Part shown: piece after piece, positions 25,637 to 34,501 of the stretch
Layout: every line of letters begins with the position of its first letter
How positions within the stretch are numbered: position 1 is the first letter of the stretch
From: an uncultured Eubacteriales bacterium
Lineage (GTDB): Bacteria > Bacillota > Clostridia > Oscillospirales > Acutalibacteraceae
DNA length: 44,953 nt
Assembly (NCBI GenBank): GCA_900317085.1
Contig: ONFJ01000006.1
Location: 1 to 44,953, forward strand
Direction: 5' to 3'
Made by a program: the position numbers and the translations under genes
The notes under the pieces: generated by a model
Seen by the model: only the letters and a program-made list of their open reading frames with translations
Database searches by the model: none
What the model was told of the DNA's origin: nothing

Positions 25637-27310
25637 TTATTTCGCTCCTCTCTCGGTGACCATGTCGGCGACCGTTTTTCCGGCCGGGATCATCGGCAGG
25701 ACGAACTCGTCCTTGTTGATCCGGCAGTCGATGAGGGTGACCCCACCGGAATGATAGGCTTTGTCGAAGGCTTCACGGAACTCTTCGACGGTCTCGGTGA
25801 CGACACCGGTGGCGCCGAAGGCCTCCGCCAGTTTAACGTAGTCCGGCGCGCGATCTTCGAGCACCGTGTTGGAATAGCGCTCTCCATAGAAGAGGGTCTG
25901 CCACTGGCGGACCATGCCGAGGACCTTGTTGTTCATGATGACGACGGTCAGGGGCAGTTTGTAGAGAACGGAGGTCATGACCTCGTTGAGGTTCATACCG
26001 AAGGAGCCGTCGCCCGTGATGAGGACGGTGGGCTGTTTCGAACCCACACAGGCGCCTTCTGCCGCACCCATGCCGAAGCCCATGGTACCGAGTCCGCCGC
26101 TGGTGACGAACTTGCGGGGCTTGCGGAAGGTCAGGTACTGTGCCGCCCACATCTGGTGCTGGCCGACGTCGGTGGCAACGACGGTGTCATCGGACTTGAT
26201 GTCGTTGATGACGTTCATGATGTCTCTCGGGTCGACGCCGAGGGTCTCGGCGTGCAGGCTCTGCTCTTTTTCCACAAGGGCGTCCACATGGGCGCGCCAC
26301 TCGGGGTGTTCTTTCTTCTCGACACCGCTGATGACTCTCGGAAGAGAGACCCGCAGATCGCCACGGACACCGATGTCTGCGGTGACGTTCTTGGAGATCT
26401 CCGCGAAGTCGACATCCATGTGGATGATGGTCGCTTCCTTGCAGAACTCGCTGGTCTTCCCCGTCACGCGGTCAGAGAAGCGGGTGCCGATGGCGATGAC
26501 CAGGTCGGCGTCATCCTGCGCGATGGTGGAAGCGTACTGACCGTGCATACCGACCATGCCGAGGTAACGGGGGTTCTCATTGGGGATGCAGGAGATGCCC
26601 ATGAGGGAACTGCCGATGACCGCGTCGATCTTGTCGGCGAGTTTGACGACATCGTCATAGGCTTCTGCCGCGTTGATGCCGCCGCCGATGTAGATGAACG
26701 GCTTCTCCGCCTTGTTGATGGCCGCGATCGCTTCGGCGATGCGGTTCTCCTGGGGCTGGATGCGGTCGTAGGGACGGGACGGGCCCTGGGGCTCGAAGTC
26801 CGTGACCATGTTCTGGATGTCCTTCGGGATGTCGATGAGGACGGGGCCCGGACGGTCAGACTTGGCGATCTTGAAGGCCTCTCTCATGATGGCCGGCAGC
26901 TCGTCGATATCGTTGACGAAGTAGTTGTGCTTGGTGATGGGCAGAGTGATGCCGGTGATGTCGACCTCCTGGAAACTGTCCTTGCCGACCATCGGACGAC
27001 CGACGTTGCCGGTGATGGCGACGACCGGGATGGAGTCCAGCATGGCGGTGGCGATGCCGGTGACGAGGTTCGTGGCACCGGGGCCGGAGGTGGCGAGCAC
27101 GACGCCGACTTTGCCGGTCGCTCTCGCATAGCCGTCTGCCGCATGGGCCGCGTGCTGCTCGTGGGAGACCAGTACGTGGTTGATCCGGTCAGAGCGCGCA
27201 TAGAGCGCGTCGTAGATATCCAGGACGGTTCCGCCCGGGTATCCGAAGATGTCGGTGACTCCCTGATCGATGAGGGATTCAACAACGATTTCCGCACCTT
27301 TCAGTTTCAT
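25637..27310 (-). CDS. ilvB: Acetolactate synthase large (catalytic) subunit
   Basis: Five hundred and fifty-seven residues. This thiamine-diphosphate enzyme condenses two pyruvates, or pyruvate with 2-oxobutyrate, in valine, leucine and isoleucine synthesis. The N-terminal catalytic Glu is in SHEQHAAHAADGYARATG, a FAD-domain region follows, and the ThDP/Mg motif is GDGSFGMNLNEVMT...N near residues 430-460. A T-box leader precedes it, so transcription should respond to an uncharged branched-chain tRNA. Confidence 0.96.
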   Translation of the reverse strand: MKLKGAEIVVESLIDQGVTDIFGYPGGTVLDIYDALYARSDRINHVLVSHEQHAAHAADGYARATGKVGVVLATSGPGATNLVTGIATAMLDSIPVVAITGNVGRPMVGKDSFQEVDITGITLPITKHNYFVNDIDELPAIMREAFKIAKSDRPGPVLIDIPKDIQNMVTDFEPQGPSRPYDRIQPQENRIAEAIAAINKAEKPFIYIGGGINAAEAYDDVVKLADKIDAVIGSSLMGISCIPNENPRYLGMVGMHGQYASTIAQDDADLVIAIGTRFSDRVTGKTSEFCKEATIIHMDVDFAEISKNVTADIGVRGDLRVSLPRVISGVEKKEHPEWRAHVDALVEKEQSLHAETLGVDPRDIMNVINDIKSDDTVVATDVGQHQMWAAQYLTFRKPRKFVTSGGLGTMGFGMGAAEGACVGSKQPTVLITGDGSFGMNLNEVMTSVLYKLPLTVVIMNNKVLGMVRQWQTLFYGERYSNTVLEDRAPDYVKLAEAFGATGVVTETVEEFREAFDKAYHSGGVTLIDCRINKDEFVLPMIPAGKTVADMVTERGAK

Positions 27311-27358
27311 AAAACATTACTCCTTACTGCAGTTTCTTTTCTGGCGGCACGAGGGTAT

Positions 27359-27610
27359 AAAAAAATCTCTCTACCCAAAATGCCTTCACATTTTCGGATA
27401 AAAGAGACGAAGAAAATATGACACTCCGCGGTACCACTCTTTTTGGCGATGTACGCCCACTCTGCTCACGTCCAGCAACGTGACTCTCTGTAACGGGAGA
27501 ACCCGTTCTGACCTACTGCACTGTTCAGTCAGACAGCTCCGGGAGGACTTATACCCAACGTTCTGTGTCTGCCTTGCACCGCCCGGCAGCTCTCTGTTCA
27601 CGTTCCGAAA
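27359..27610 (-). promoter_or_regulatory. T-box leader of ilvBN
   Basis: The diagnostic T-box AGAGTGGTACCGCG lies at 27427-27440 (minus strand). Upstream, ACAGAGAG and the CTC-CCG-GAG-CTG segment form the stem I kink-turn. Downstream, the terminator pairs AAAATG with CATTTT and TATCC/TCTCT with GGGTAGAGAGA, then seven U (27359-27407). The specifier is not certain. A GTC (Val) at 27546-27548 lies next to the kink-turn but is offset by one base from my template alignment. Confidence 0.92.
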
Positions 27611-27650
27611 GGCTTTTTTCCCTTCACAGCTTTTACAATTATTTGCAAGT

Positions 27651-27680
27651 ATCTTACAACAAACAAAAAAGAACTGTCAA
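27651..27680 (-). promoter_or_regulatory. Promoter of the ilvBN T-box transcript
   Basis: Minus strand: TTGACA (27675-27680), 18 bp, TAAGAT (27651-27656). The start near 27644 gives a leader of about 330 bases. Confidence 0.6.
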
Positions 27681-27762
27681 GCGAGATTGACAAAAAAACG
27701 AAAATGCACCTGAAAACGTGTCCGACATTTGTACATTTTCTCTTTAGCTGTAATCTTTTTTA

Positions 27763-27818
27763 TGTTATAATGTGACAAAGGCACAAATATTGTCGGATAA
27801 TTGACAATATTTTGTCAA
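27763..27818 (+). promoter_or_regulatory. Extended -10 promoter and operator-like repeats of the redox operon
   Basis: TGTTATAAT (27763-27771) is an extended -10 box. Directly downstream lie AATATTGTC (27786-27794) and GACAATATT (27803-27811), a perfect 9-bp inverted repeat with an 8-bp spacer. It overlaps TTGACAATATTTTGTCAA (27801-27818), an 18-bp near-palindrome. Together they give several GACAA half-sites just after the transcription start, as expected for a repressor. The regulator is not identified. Confidence 0.6.
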
Positions 27819-27845
27819 AAGCAGAGAACGGAAGGAGAAATCACA

Positions 27846-29303
27846 ATGGTGTATGACATTGCCATTATCGGCGCGGGCGTCGTGGGAACACAGATCGCGC
27901 GGAACTTCTCGAAGTACGATCTGAAGACCGTGCTCCTCGAGAAAGAGTCGGATGTCGCAATGGGCACGACGAAAGCCAATTCCGGCATCGTCCATGCCGG
28001 TTTCGACTGTCAGTCCGGCACTATGATGGCGGACCTTAACGTCAAGGGCTGCCGCATGATGGAGGAAGTCGCAACGACCCTCCACGTACCTTATGAAAAG
28101 AACGGCTCTCTGGTCGTCGCTTTCTCGGAAGAGGAAATGGAGACCATCAAGGAGCTGTATGACCGTGGTATCACCAACGGTCTCACGGAAGACGAACTCC
28201 AGATCATCGACCGTGAAAAACTCATGGAGCTCGAGCCCCACATCGCAGACAATGCTGTCGGAGCCCTCTACGCTCCCACCGCAGGCATCGTCTCCCCCTA
28301 TGAACTGGCCATCGGCGCAGCAGAGTGCGCAGTCGGCAACGGTGTCGAATTCCTTCGCACTTTCAACGTCGGCGGCATCATCTTCGAAGACGGCATGTTC
28401 ACCATCGGCGCCAAGGACGGACGCGTCATCCGCTCCAAGTGGGTCATCAACGCCGGCGGTCTGTTCGCGAACATCATCGCGGACAACTTCAACAATGAAA
28501 AGTTCAAGGTCATCCCGAGAATCGGTGAGTACGGCCTTCTCGACCGTGACGTCTATCCGCTCGTCACGCATACGGTCTTCCAGTGCCCCTCCAAAATGGG
28601 TAAGGGCATCCTGGTCGCACCGACCACCCACCACAACGTCTTCGTCGGCCCCACTTCCCTTGACATGGAAGACAACATGGACGGCAGACATGACGTCGGC
28701 GTCCGCGTCGGCGCTCTTCGTGAGACCTACGCATCCGCTCAGAAGTCCATCCCCTCCGTCAGTGCCAGAGACCAGATCACTTCGTTCGCCGGTCTTCGTG
28801 CCCACTGGGTCGAGCATGACTTCTACATCAACCCGGCCAAGAACAACGATCACTTCATCAACCTGATCGGCATCGAGTCCCCCGGTCTTGCCGCCTCCCC
28901 CGCCATCGCCGAGTACGTCGAGAACATGGTCCTCGACATCATGGGCGAGAAACCGGCTGAGAAAGCTGACTGGAACCCGTCCCGCAAGGCTCCCGTCTTC
29001 TTCCGGACCATGTCCCCCGAAGAGCGTGCAGAGCTCATCGCGAAAGACCCGGCTTACAGCCGCATCGTCTGCCGCTGCGAGACCGTTACCGAAGGTGAGA
29101 TCAGAGACGCCATCCGTGCACCGGCCGGAGCAGTCGACCTCGACGGCGTAAAACGCCGCACCCGTGCCGGCATGGGCCGCTGCCAGGGCGGTTTCTGCGG
29201 ATCCAGAGTCATGGAGATCCTTTCCGAAGAACTGGATAAACCCATCGCCGAAATCAAGAAGTTCGGAAGAGGTTCCGACATCATCTACGAAAGGACGAAA
29301 TGA
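27846..29303 (+). CDS. FAD-dependent oxidoreductase, GlpA/LhgO-like, with [2Fe-2S] BFD-type domain
   Basis: Four hundred and eighty-five residues. The N-terminus is an FAD Rossmann fold (DIAIIGAGVVGTQIAR), of the DAO family seen in glycerol-3-phosphate and 2-hydroxyglutarate dehydrogenases. The C-terminal domain has C409-x-C411 and C446-x4-C451 (CRCE...CQGGFC), a bacterioferredoxin-associated [2Fe-2S] fold as in anaerobic GlpA. It is expected to oxidise glycerol-3-phosphate or a 2-hydroxy acid and pass electrons to its partner proteins. AAGGAG sits about nine bases before the ATG at 27846. It is the first gene of a conserved three-gene set and overlaps the next by four bases. Confidence 0.85.
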   Translation: MVYDIAIIGAGVVGTQIARNFSKYDLKTVLLEKESDVAMGTTKANSGIVHAGFDCQSGTMMADLNVKGCRMMEEVATTLHVPYEKNGSLVVAFSEEEMETIKELYDRGITNGLTEDELQIIDREKLMELEPHIADNAVGALYAPTAGIVSPYELAIGAAECAVGNGVEFLRTFNVGGIIFEDGMFTIGAKDGRVIRSKWVINAGGLFANIIADNFNNEKFKVIPRIGEYGLLDRDVYPLVTHTVFQCPSKMGKGILVAPTTHHNVFVGPTSLDMEDNMDGRHDVGVRVGALRETYASAQKSIPSVSARDQITSFAGLRAHWVEHDFYINPAKNNDHFINLIGIESPGLAASPAIAEYVENMVLDIMGEKPAEKADWNPSRKAPVFFRTMSPEERAELIAKDPAYSRIVCRCETVTEGEIRDAIRAPAGAVDLDGVKRRTRAGMGRCQGGFCGSRVMEILSEELDKPIAEIKKFGRGSDIIYERTK

Positions 29304-30574
29304 TCATGACTGAGATTTTGAATTATGACCTTGTCGTCGTCGGTGGCGGCCCTGCCGGTATGGCAGCTGCCCTCGCCGCAAAAGACAACGGGGTCCCCGA
29401 AGAAAAAATCATCGTTCTCGAGCGTGACGTCCGTCTCGGCGGCATCCTCGAGCAGTGCATCCACACCGGTTTCGGTCTCACCTATTTCGGTGAAGAGCTC
29501 TCCGGTCCCGAGTATGCAGACCGTTTCGTCAAACTCATGGACGAAACCAAGATCGCCGTCAAGCTCAACACGATGGTCCTGAACATCACCAAAGAGAACC
29601 AGGTCATCGCCACCAATAAAGAAGACGGCCTCATCACCATCAACGCCAAGGCGATCATCCTCGCCATGGGCTGCCGGGAACGTCCGCGCGGAGCGCTCGA
29701 CATCGCCGGTACCCGTCCCGCGGGCGTCATGTCCGCCGGCCAGGCACAGAAGTTCGTCAACATCGACGGCTACATGCCCGGCCACGAAGTCGTCATCCTG
29801 GGTTCCGGTGACATCGGCCTCATCATGGCCCGCCGTATGACCCTCGAAGGCGCCAAAGTCAAAGTCGTCTGCGAAGTCATGCCGTACTCCGGCGGTCTTC
29901 AGAGAAACATCGTTCAGTGTCTCGAAGACTTCGACATCCCGCTGCGCCTCTCCTGCACCGTCATCAAGGTCCACGGCAGAGACCGCGTCGAAGGTGTCAC
30001 CATCGCGAACGTCGACGACCACATGCTTCCCATCCCGGGAACCGAAGAGTACATCCCCTGCGACACCGTCCTTCTCTCCGTCGGTCTTATCCCCGAGAAC
30101 GAGCTCTCCAAGCAGATCGACCTCGACATGGATATGATCACCCGCGGCCCGAAGGTCGACGAGATGAGAATGACCTCTCAGCCCGGTGTCTTTGCCTGCG
30201 GTAACGTCCTCCAGGTCCACGACCTCGTCGACTTCGTCACCCAGGAGTCCCAGATCGCCGGTAAGGGCGCTGCCCAGTACATCGACGGTCTCCGCCACGA
30301 AGGCGTCATCAAGACCCGTGGCCAGAACGGTGTCCGTTACACGGTCCCGCAGAGCATCAACCTCGACGAAAAGGAAGACGTCAAGATCTACTTCCGTGTC
30401 GGCAACGTCTACCACGACAAGCGCGTCGTTGTCACCTGCGGCGACAAGGTCCTGTTCAACCGTAAAAAGATCAAACTCGCTCCCGGCGAAATGGAAAACG
30501 TCATCATCAAGGCAGCAGACATTGCCGAGATGACCGCGGACCAGGAGATCGTCGTCAGCATTGAGGAGGCGTAA
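29300..30574 (+). CDS. NAD(P)/FAD-dependent oxidoreductase, partner subunit
   Basis: Four hundred and twenty-four residues. An N-terminal FAD site (DLVVVGGGPAGMAAALAA) and a second dinucleotide site (EVVILGSGDIGLIMARRM) give a two-Rossmann pyridine-nucleotide oxidoreductase. FACGNVLQVHDLVD is the usual FAD-contact near the C-terminus. CRERPRGALDIAGTRPAGVMSAGQAQ is typical of the family found beside GlpA-like proteins. It lacks a CxxC redox disulfide of the thioredoxin-reductase kind. The likely job is moving electrons between the FAD/[2Fe-2S] protein and NAD(P). ATGA overlap with the previous gene. An ATG at 29306 is an alternative start. Confidence 0.85.
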   Translation: MIMTEILNYDLVVVGGGPAGMAAALAAKDNGVPEEKIIVLERDVRLGGILEQCIHTGFGLTYFGEELSGPEYADRFVKLMDETKIAVKLNTMVLNITKENQVIATNKEDGLITINAKAIILAMGCRERPRGALDIAGTRPAGVMSAGQAQKFVNIDGYMPGHEVVILGSGDIGLIMARRMTLEGAKVKVVCEVMPYSGGLQRNIVQCLEDFDIPLRLSCTVIKVHGRDRVEGVTIANVDDHMLPIPGTEEYIPCDTVLLSVGLIPENELSKQIDLDMDMITRGPKVDEMRMTSQPGVFACGNVLQVHDLVDFVTQESQIAGKGAAQYIDGLRHEGVIKTRGQNGVRYTVPQSINLDEKEDVKIYFRVGNVYHDKRVVVTCGDKVLFNRKKIKLAPGEMENVIIKAADIAEMTADQEIVVSIEEA

Positions 30575-30576
30575 CT

Positions 30577-30939
30577 ATGACAGAAAGAAAACTGATTTGT
30601 GTCGCGTGTCCTCGCGGATGCCCGATCACCGTATACATGGATGACAGCGGTGAGATCACCAAGGTCGAAGGAAACACCTGCCCCCGCGGTGACACATATG
30701 CGAGAGCCGAAGTCACCCATCCGGAACGTTCCCTGACCTCCACGGTCAAGGTCACCGGCGGCAAACACTATGTCGTTCCCTGCAAGTCCAGCACGGCCAT
30801 CCCGAAGGAACTTCTCTTCGACGCCATGGTCGAGATCAACAAGGCGTCCATCGCCGCTCCGGTCCACATTGGCGATGTCATCATCAAAAACATCCTTGGC
30901 ACCGGCGCCGACATCGTTGCCACCAACGAGATCGACTGA
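30577..30939 (+). CDS. DUF1667 domain protein, cysteine-rich redox partner
   Basis: One hundred and twenty residues. Four cysteines near the N-terminus, C8-x2-C11-x3-C15 and C35 (ICVACPRGCP and NTCPRGD), resemble a metal or iron-sulfur site like those at the start of molybdopterin oxidoreductases. The remainder is the DUF1667 fold, with ERSLTSTVKV and PKELLFDAM. The protein regularly follows the two oxidoreductases above, so a role as their third subunit is likely but unproven. Two bases separate it from the preceding stop, and a strong terminator follows. Confidence 0.85.
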   Translation: MTERKLICVACPRGCPITVYMDDSGEITKVEGNTCPRGDTYARAEVTHPERSLTSTVKVTGGKHYVVPCKSSTAIPKELLFDAMVEINKASIAAPVHIGDVIIKNILGTGADIVATNEID

Positions 30940-30958
30940 ATAAGGTCATACACCTGTA

Positions 30959-30992
30959 AAAACGCCCCGTACTGACAGTACGGGGCGTTTGT
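30959..30992 (+). terminator. Terminator of the redox operon
   Basis: AACGCCCCGTAC pairs with GTACGGGGCGTT (12 bp), followed by TTTGTCATT. The A-run on the left side could also serve the other strand. Confidence 0.85.
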
Positions 30993-30994
30993 CA

Positions 30995-31023
30995 TTGACC
31001 GGACGTCTGAAACCTTATATAAT
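30995..31023 (+). promoter_or_regulatory. Promoter of the VTT-domain gene
   Basis: TTGACC (30995-31000), 17 bp, TATAAT (31018-31023). It lies directly after the redox-operon terminator. The predicted start of transcription is about 31030. Confidence 0.75.
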
Positions 31024-31074
31024 TTAGAATGTATATTGTGTTTTGTAACACATTTCATCGCGAGAGGGCACTAC

Positions 31075-32280
31075 ATGGACGGAAAGAGATCCCGCAGTAC
31101 CGTACGGCTGTTGGACGCCATCGCAGTCATCCTTCTCATCATGGCCGCTGTGCTCACCTACCTGCACCACAGTGTCGACTTCACGAACATCACGGCTCCC
31201 TTCGAACGGCTCTACTCCATGGCCCAGGAACAGTTCCCCCGGCCGGAGATCACCCCCGGTGAGACCGAAGAAGAGATCCAGCAGGCCGCAGCCGAAGAAC
31301 AGAGCGACGTCATCCACCAGATCGCGTCGACCGCCGAACAGATGAGAGATGATCTCGGGCTGACCAAAGCTCAGATGTACTACATCAAATTCAAGACCTT
31401 TATGGAGAACCTGGAACAACGGGTGACGGAGCTTCCCTACAAGCCCCTCATCATCCTTGCCCTTCTCCTGTTCTTTGCTGTCAAATCCTTTGTCGGCATT
31501 GTCCCCGTCTCTGCCACCTGCCTCATCGCCGCCGTCATCTTCCCCTACCCCATGGCCCTTCTCATCAACTTTGTGGGAGTCGGCATCATCTTCACCATCA
31601 AGTGGGCGATGGGCTATAACGCGAAGTCCAACGCCATCAAGAAATACATCATGAAGTCCGACAACCTCTGGCGAGTCGTCTCGGACGCGGACAACAGCAC
31701 AAAGAAAGCCATCAAGGAGTCCTCGGACAAACGGAAGGCGGAAAAAGAAGCGCTGGATGCCCTCCAGGGCAAGAACGAGCCGAAGCCGAAGAAAGAGCTT
31801 CCCCTCATCCTGAAGTTCTTCGTCGCTATCGGAAAAGGCATCGGCAAGGTCGTCCGGGCCATCAAGAATACTCTCCTGAAAGTCCCGGTCCTGAACATCG
31901 CCGTCGACGATGAGGACGCCGAGATGAGCGCCAAAGGCGGCACCGGCAACCCCCTCATCCTGTTCGCCCTCCGGCTCATCCCCTTCGTCCCGGCCAACCC
32001 GGTCAGCAGCCTCTTCGGGAACATGAAGATGGACTACCGGTCCTTCCTCGTCATCTCCCTCTTCGGCTACCTCCTGAAGGTCGTCTCCTTCACCGCCATC
32101 GGGTACAACATTTCCGACCCCTTCTCGTCGAAGTTCATCGTGCCCTTCATCGCCCTGCTGTACATCGCCGGCATCGGCCTCTTCGGCATCAACTCGTTCC
32201 TGAAGTATGCCGACAAGCGCGACGCCGAACGCGTCAGGGAAAAGCAGGCGGAACAGACCGAACAGACCGCCAAAGCTTGA
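31075..32280 (+). CDS. TVP38/TMEM64-type (VTT domain) membrane protein with charged insertion
   Basis: Four hundred and one residues from the ATG at 31075 (GAGAGGG upstream). An earlier GTG at 31036 would sit almost on the transcription start. There is one helix at 13-29, then helices at about 124-140 and 147-177. The conserved VTT/SNARE-associated motif follows (ALRLIPFVPANPVSSLFG at about 298-315, then G-rich helices to 385). The two halves of the VTT fold are split by about 100 mostly charged residues (190-290, rich in Lys, Glu and Asp), which usual family members lack. VTT proteins act in membrane lipid handling, including DedA-like scramblase or flippase roles. The substrate here is unknown. 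Confidence 0.8.
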   Translation: MDGKRSRSTVRLLDAIAVILLIMAAVLTYLHHSVDFTNITAPFERLYSMAQEQFPRPEITPGETEEEIQQAAAEEQSDVIHQIASTAEQMRDDLGLTKAQMYYIKFKTFMENLEQRVTELPYKPLIILALLLFFAVKSFVGIVPVSATCLIAAVIFPYPMALLINFVGVGIIFTIKWAMGYNAKSNAIKKYIMKSDNLWRVVSDADNSTKKAIKESSDKRKAEKEALDALQGKNEPKPKKELPLILKFFVAIGKGIGKVVRAIKNTLLKVPVLNIAVDDEDAEMSAKGGTGNPLILFALRLIPFVPANPVSSLFGNMKMDYRSFLVISLFGYLLKVVSFTAIGYNISDPFSSKFIVPFIALLYIAGIGLFGINSFLKYADKRDAERVREKQAEQTEQTAKA

Positions 32281-32480
32281 AGGAGCAGAACGCTGCTCCG
32301 CCCCTCGTTACAAGGTCCGTTCCTCGCGAGAGGTAGGATTCTATCGCCTCCCGGCGAGCGCTCCGGTACGATTGTAACTAGTGACGGACATCGTTATGCT
32401 CCCCATAGAGGAAAGCATAAAAAGCAAGCCCCTCTTCAGAATTTTGAAGAGGGGTTATTATTTTAGCGTTCTGCTCCTTC
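32279..32480 (+). repeat. Intergenic element with 16-bp terminal inverted repeats
   Basis: GAAGGAGCAGAACGCT (32279-32294) is repeated exactly in inverse at 32465-32480, 170 bp apart. The gap between two convergent genes also contains GGAGCAG-AACG-CTGCTCC, CCTC-GCGA-GAGG (a GNRA-type loop), a TATGCT/AGCATA hairpin, and two interleaved pairings (GTTACAA with TTGTAAC, GTCCGT with ACGGAC) that would make a pseudoknot. It is either a structured RNA or a miniature mobile element. The left arm overlaps the stop of the VTT gene. Confidence 0.5.
32429..32464. terminator. Terminator shared by the VTT gene and ftsH
   Basis: CCCCTCTTCA pairs perfectly with TGAAGAGGGG around a six-base loop. On the plus side TTATTATTTT follows. 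On the minus side CTTGCTTTTTATG follows. Confidence 0.75.
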
Positions 32481-32491
32481 CCTTCTGCGAC

Positions 32492-34360
32492 TCAGGCTTC
32501 CATCAGTTTGTTGAAGCCTTCGGCGTCGATCTTCTCGTGCTCGAGGAGGTATTCGGCGAGGCGGTCGAGCTGGTCGCGGTGCTCTGTGAGGATGGCCTCA
32601 CAGCGGTCGTAGGCGGTCTTCAGCTGCGCTTTGACGGCTTCGTCGATGGCGGTGGCCGTCGTCTCGGAATACTCCTTGCCGGTGCCGTAGAAGCCCGTGT
32701 TGGTGCCGTAAGTGGCAAGGCCGATGGTCTCGTCCATGCCGTAGCGGGTGATCATGCCCTTGGCAAGGGACGTGGCACGGTCGAGGTCGTTGGACGCGCC
32801 GGTGGAGATGTCCCCGATGACGAGGGCTTCCGCCACACGTCCGCCGAGCAGGGTGACGAGTTCGTCCAGCATCTCGTTGCGGGACATGTACATCTTGTCT
32901 TCCTGAGGCGTGCTCATCGTGTAACCGCCGGCGGAGCCGCGCGGGATGATGGAGACTTCGGTGACCGGGTCCTGGGTGTCCAAATAGTAAGTGGCGACGG
33001 CATGGCCGGCCTCGTGGAACGCGGTCAGGCGGCGCTCTTTGTCGGTCACCTTACGGGAACGCTTTTCGGCGCCCATCATGACCTTGACGGCCGCTTCCTT
33101 CAGTTCGTCGTTGCCGATGGCGTTCTTGTTTCTCTTGGCCGCCAGAAGAGCCGCCTCGTTCAGGAGGTTCTCGAGGTCCGCGCCGGTGAAACCGGTGGTG
33201 TTCTTCGCGACTTCAGACAGGTCGACTTCGTTGGCCAGGGGCTTCTCCTTGATGTGGACCTTCAGGATGGCCTCACGGGCCTTGATGTCCGGGTAACCGA
33301 CATGGACCTGACGGTCGAAGCGGCCGGGTCTCATGAGAGCCGGGTCCAGGACGTCAGCGCGGTTCGTGGCGCCGATGAGGATGATGTTCTCCTCCGTCGT
33401 GAAGCCGTCCATTTCGACCAGCAGCTGGTTGAGGGTCGTCTCACGTTCCTCGTTGCCGGTATACAGGTCTGTGGCACGTTTTCGGGCCAGCGCGTCGATC
33501 TCGTCGATGAAGACGATGGCGGGCGCGTTGGCCTTGGCCTGGGCGAATAAATCGCGAACACGGGCGGCACCGACGCCGACATACATCTCAACGAATTCGG
33601 AACCGGACACCGAGAAGAACGGGACGCCCGCTTCCCCGGCGACGGCTCTCGCGAGCAGGGTCTTACCGGTACCGGGAGGGCCCACCATCAGGACACCCTT
33701 CGGCACGCGGGCACCGAGGCGGGTGAACTTTTCGGGGTCTCTCAGATATTCGACGATCTCTTTCAGTTCCTCCTTCTCCTCTTCGGCGCCGGCCACATCG
33801 TCAAAGGTCGCGGTGCGGTGGCTCTGGAGGGAGAACTTGGACTTCGTGAACTGCTGTCTTCCCTGGTCCTGGCGGATCTGCATCTGTTGCTGGTTCTGGG
33901 ACATGTTCCAGAGCGCGTTGTCGAGAACGAGCAGCGTGGCGATGCCGCCGATGAGGGCGAAGTACACCCAGTTCGGGATGCCCCGGGAGTAGTCCATGGA
34001 GATGGGGTCATCCGGGTTCTCTTCGTTATGCTTTTTGACCAGCTTGTGGATGTCCTTCAGGAAGAGCTGTGTGTCCGGGACGATGGCGGAGCCGTAGGCC
34101 CCGGAGTCCTTCCGCTGGAAGACGAGGTTGCGGCTGCTCATGTCGAGGTGGTAAGCGGACACTTTCCCCTCCCGGAACAGACGCAGGACGTCGGAGTATT
34201 TCAATTGTTTGCTCTGTGCGTAATCAAAAAACTTGAGCAGCCCGAGGCCGGTGCCGGCGACGGTCAGACCGGTAAAACTCGCGTTCTCCACGGCAGCGGA
34301 TGCGGCGGAGTTCGGGTCTTTCAGCTGTTCAAGAAACTTTTTGAATCGGTTTTCGCTCAA
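32492..34360 (-). CDS. ftsH: ATP-dependent zinc metalloprotease FtsH
   Basis: Six hundred and twenty-two residues. This membrane AAA+ protease degrades membrane and soluble proteins. Walker A GPPGTGKT is at 227-234, Walker B IVFIDE at 282-287, the second region of homology [10 protein letters not shown] at 341-350, and the zinc site HEAGH at 449-453. A clear helix lies at about 131-149. The expected first helix (about 28-46) is weakly hydrophobic, so the topology may be unusual. The start is TTG at 34358-34360: AGAGGTG lies eight bases upstream, and the next in-frame ATG is 70 codons inside. Single gene with its own promoter and terminator. Confidence 0.95.
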   Translation of the reverse strand: MSENRFKKFLEQLKDPNSAASAAVENASFTGLTVAGTGLGLLKFFDYAQSKQLKYSDVLRLFREGKVSAYHLDMSSRNLVFQRKDSGAYGSAIVPDTQLFLKDIHKLVKKHNEENPDDPISMDYSRGIPNWVYFALIGGIATLLVLDNALWNMSQNQQQMQIRQDQGRQQFTKSKFSLQSHRTATFDDVAGAEEEKEELKEIVEYLRDPEKFTRLGARVPKGVLMVGPPGTGKTLLARAVAGEAGVPFFSVSGSEFVEMYVGVGAARVRDLFAQAKANAPAIVFIDEIDALARKRATDLYTGNEERETTLNQLLVEMDGFTTEENIILIGATNRADVLDPALMRPGRFDRQVHVGYPDIKAREAILKVHIKEKPLANEVDLSEVAKNTTGFTGADLENLLNEAALLAAKRNKNAIGNDELKEAAVKVMMGAEKRSRKVTDKERRLTAFHEAGHAVATYYLDTQDPVTEVSIIPRGSAGGYTMSTPQEDKMYMSRNEMLDELVTLLGGRVAEALVIGDISTGASNDLDRATSLAKGMITRYGMDETIGLATYGTNTGFYGTGKEYSETTATAIDEAVKAQLKTAYDRCEAILTEHRDQLDRLAEYLLEHEKIDAEGFNKLMEA

Positions 34361-34391
34361 AGTGCAGACACCTCTTTTCTAAGTTAAAACT

Positions 34392-34420
34392 ACTATAGTA
34401 TTAGATTGTACAAAAGTCAA
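34392..34420 (-). promoter_or_regulatory. Promoter of ftsH
   Basis: Minus strand: TTGACT (34415-34420), 17 bp, TATAGT (34392-34397), 31 bases before the TTG start. Confidence 0.75.
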
Positions 34421-34453
34421 TTTCTATTTCCGATACAGACCGATAGAAGGGAC

Positions 34454-34485
34454 AAAAAAATCGGAATGCCCCGAAAGACATTCCG
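34454..34485 (-). terminator. Terminator of the CarD-family gene
   Basis: CGGAATG pairs with CATTCCG around a ten-base loop. ATTTTTTT follows on the minus strand. Confidence 0.85.
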
Positions 34486-34501
34486 AACAGTCTGTTCTGT
34501 T

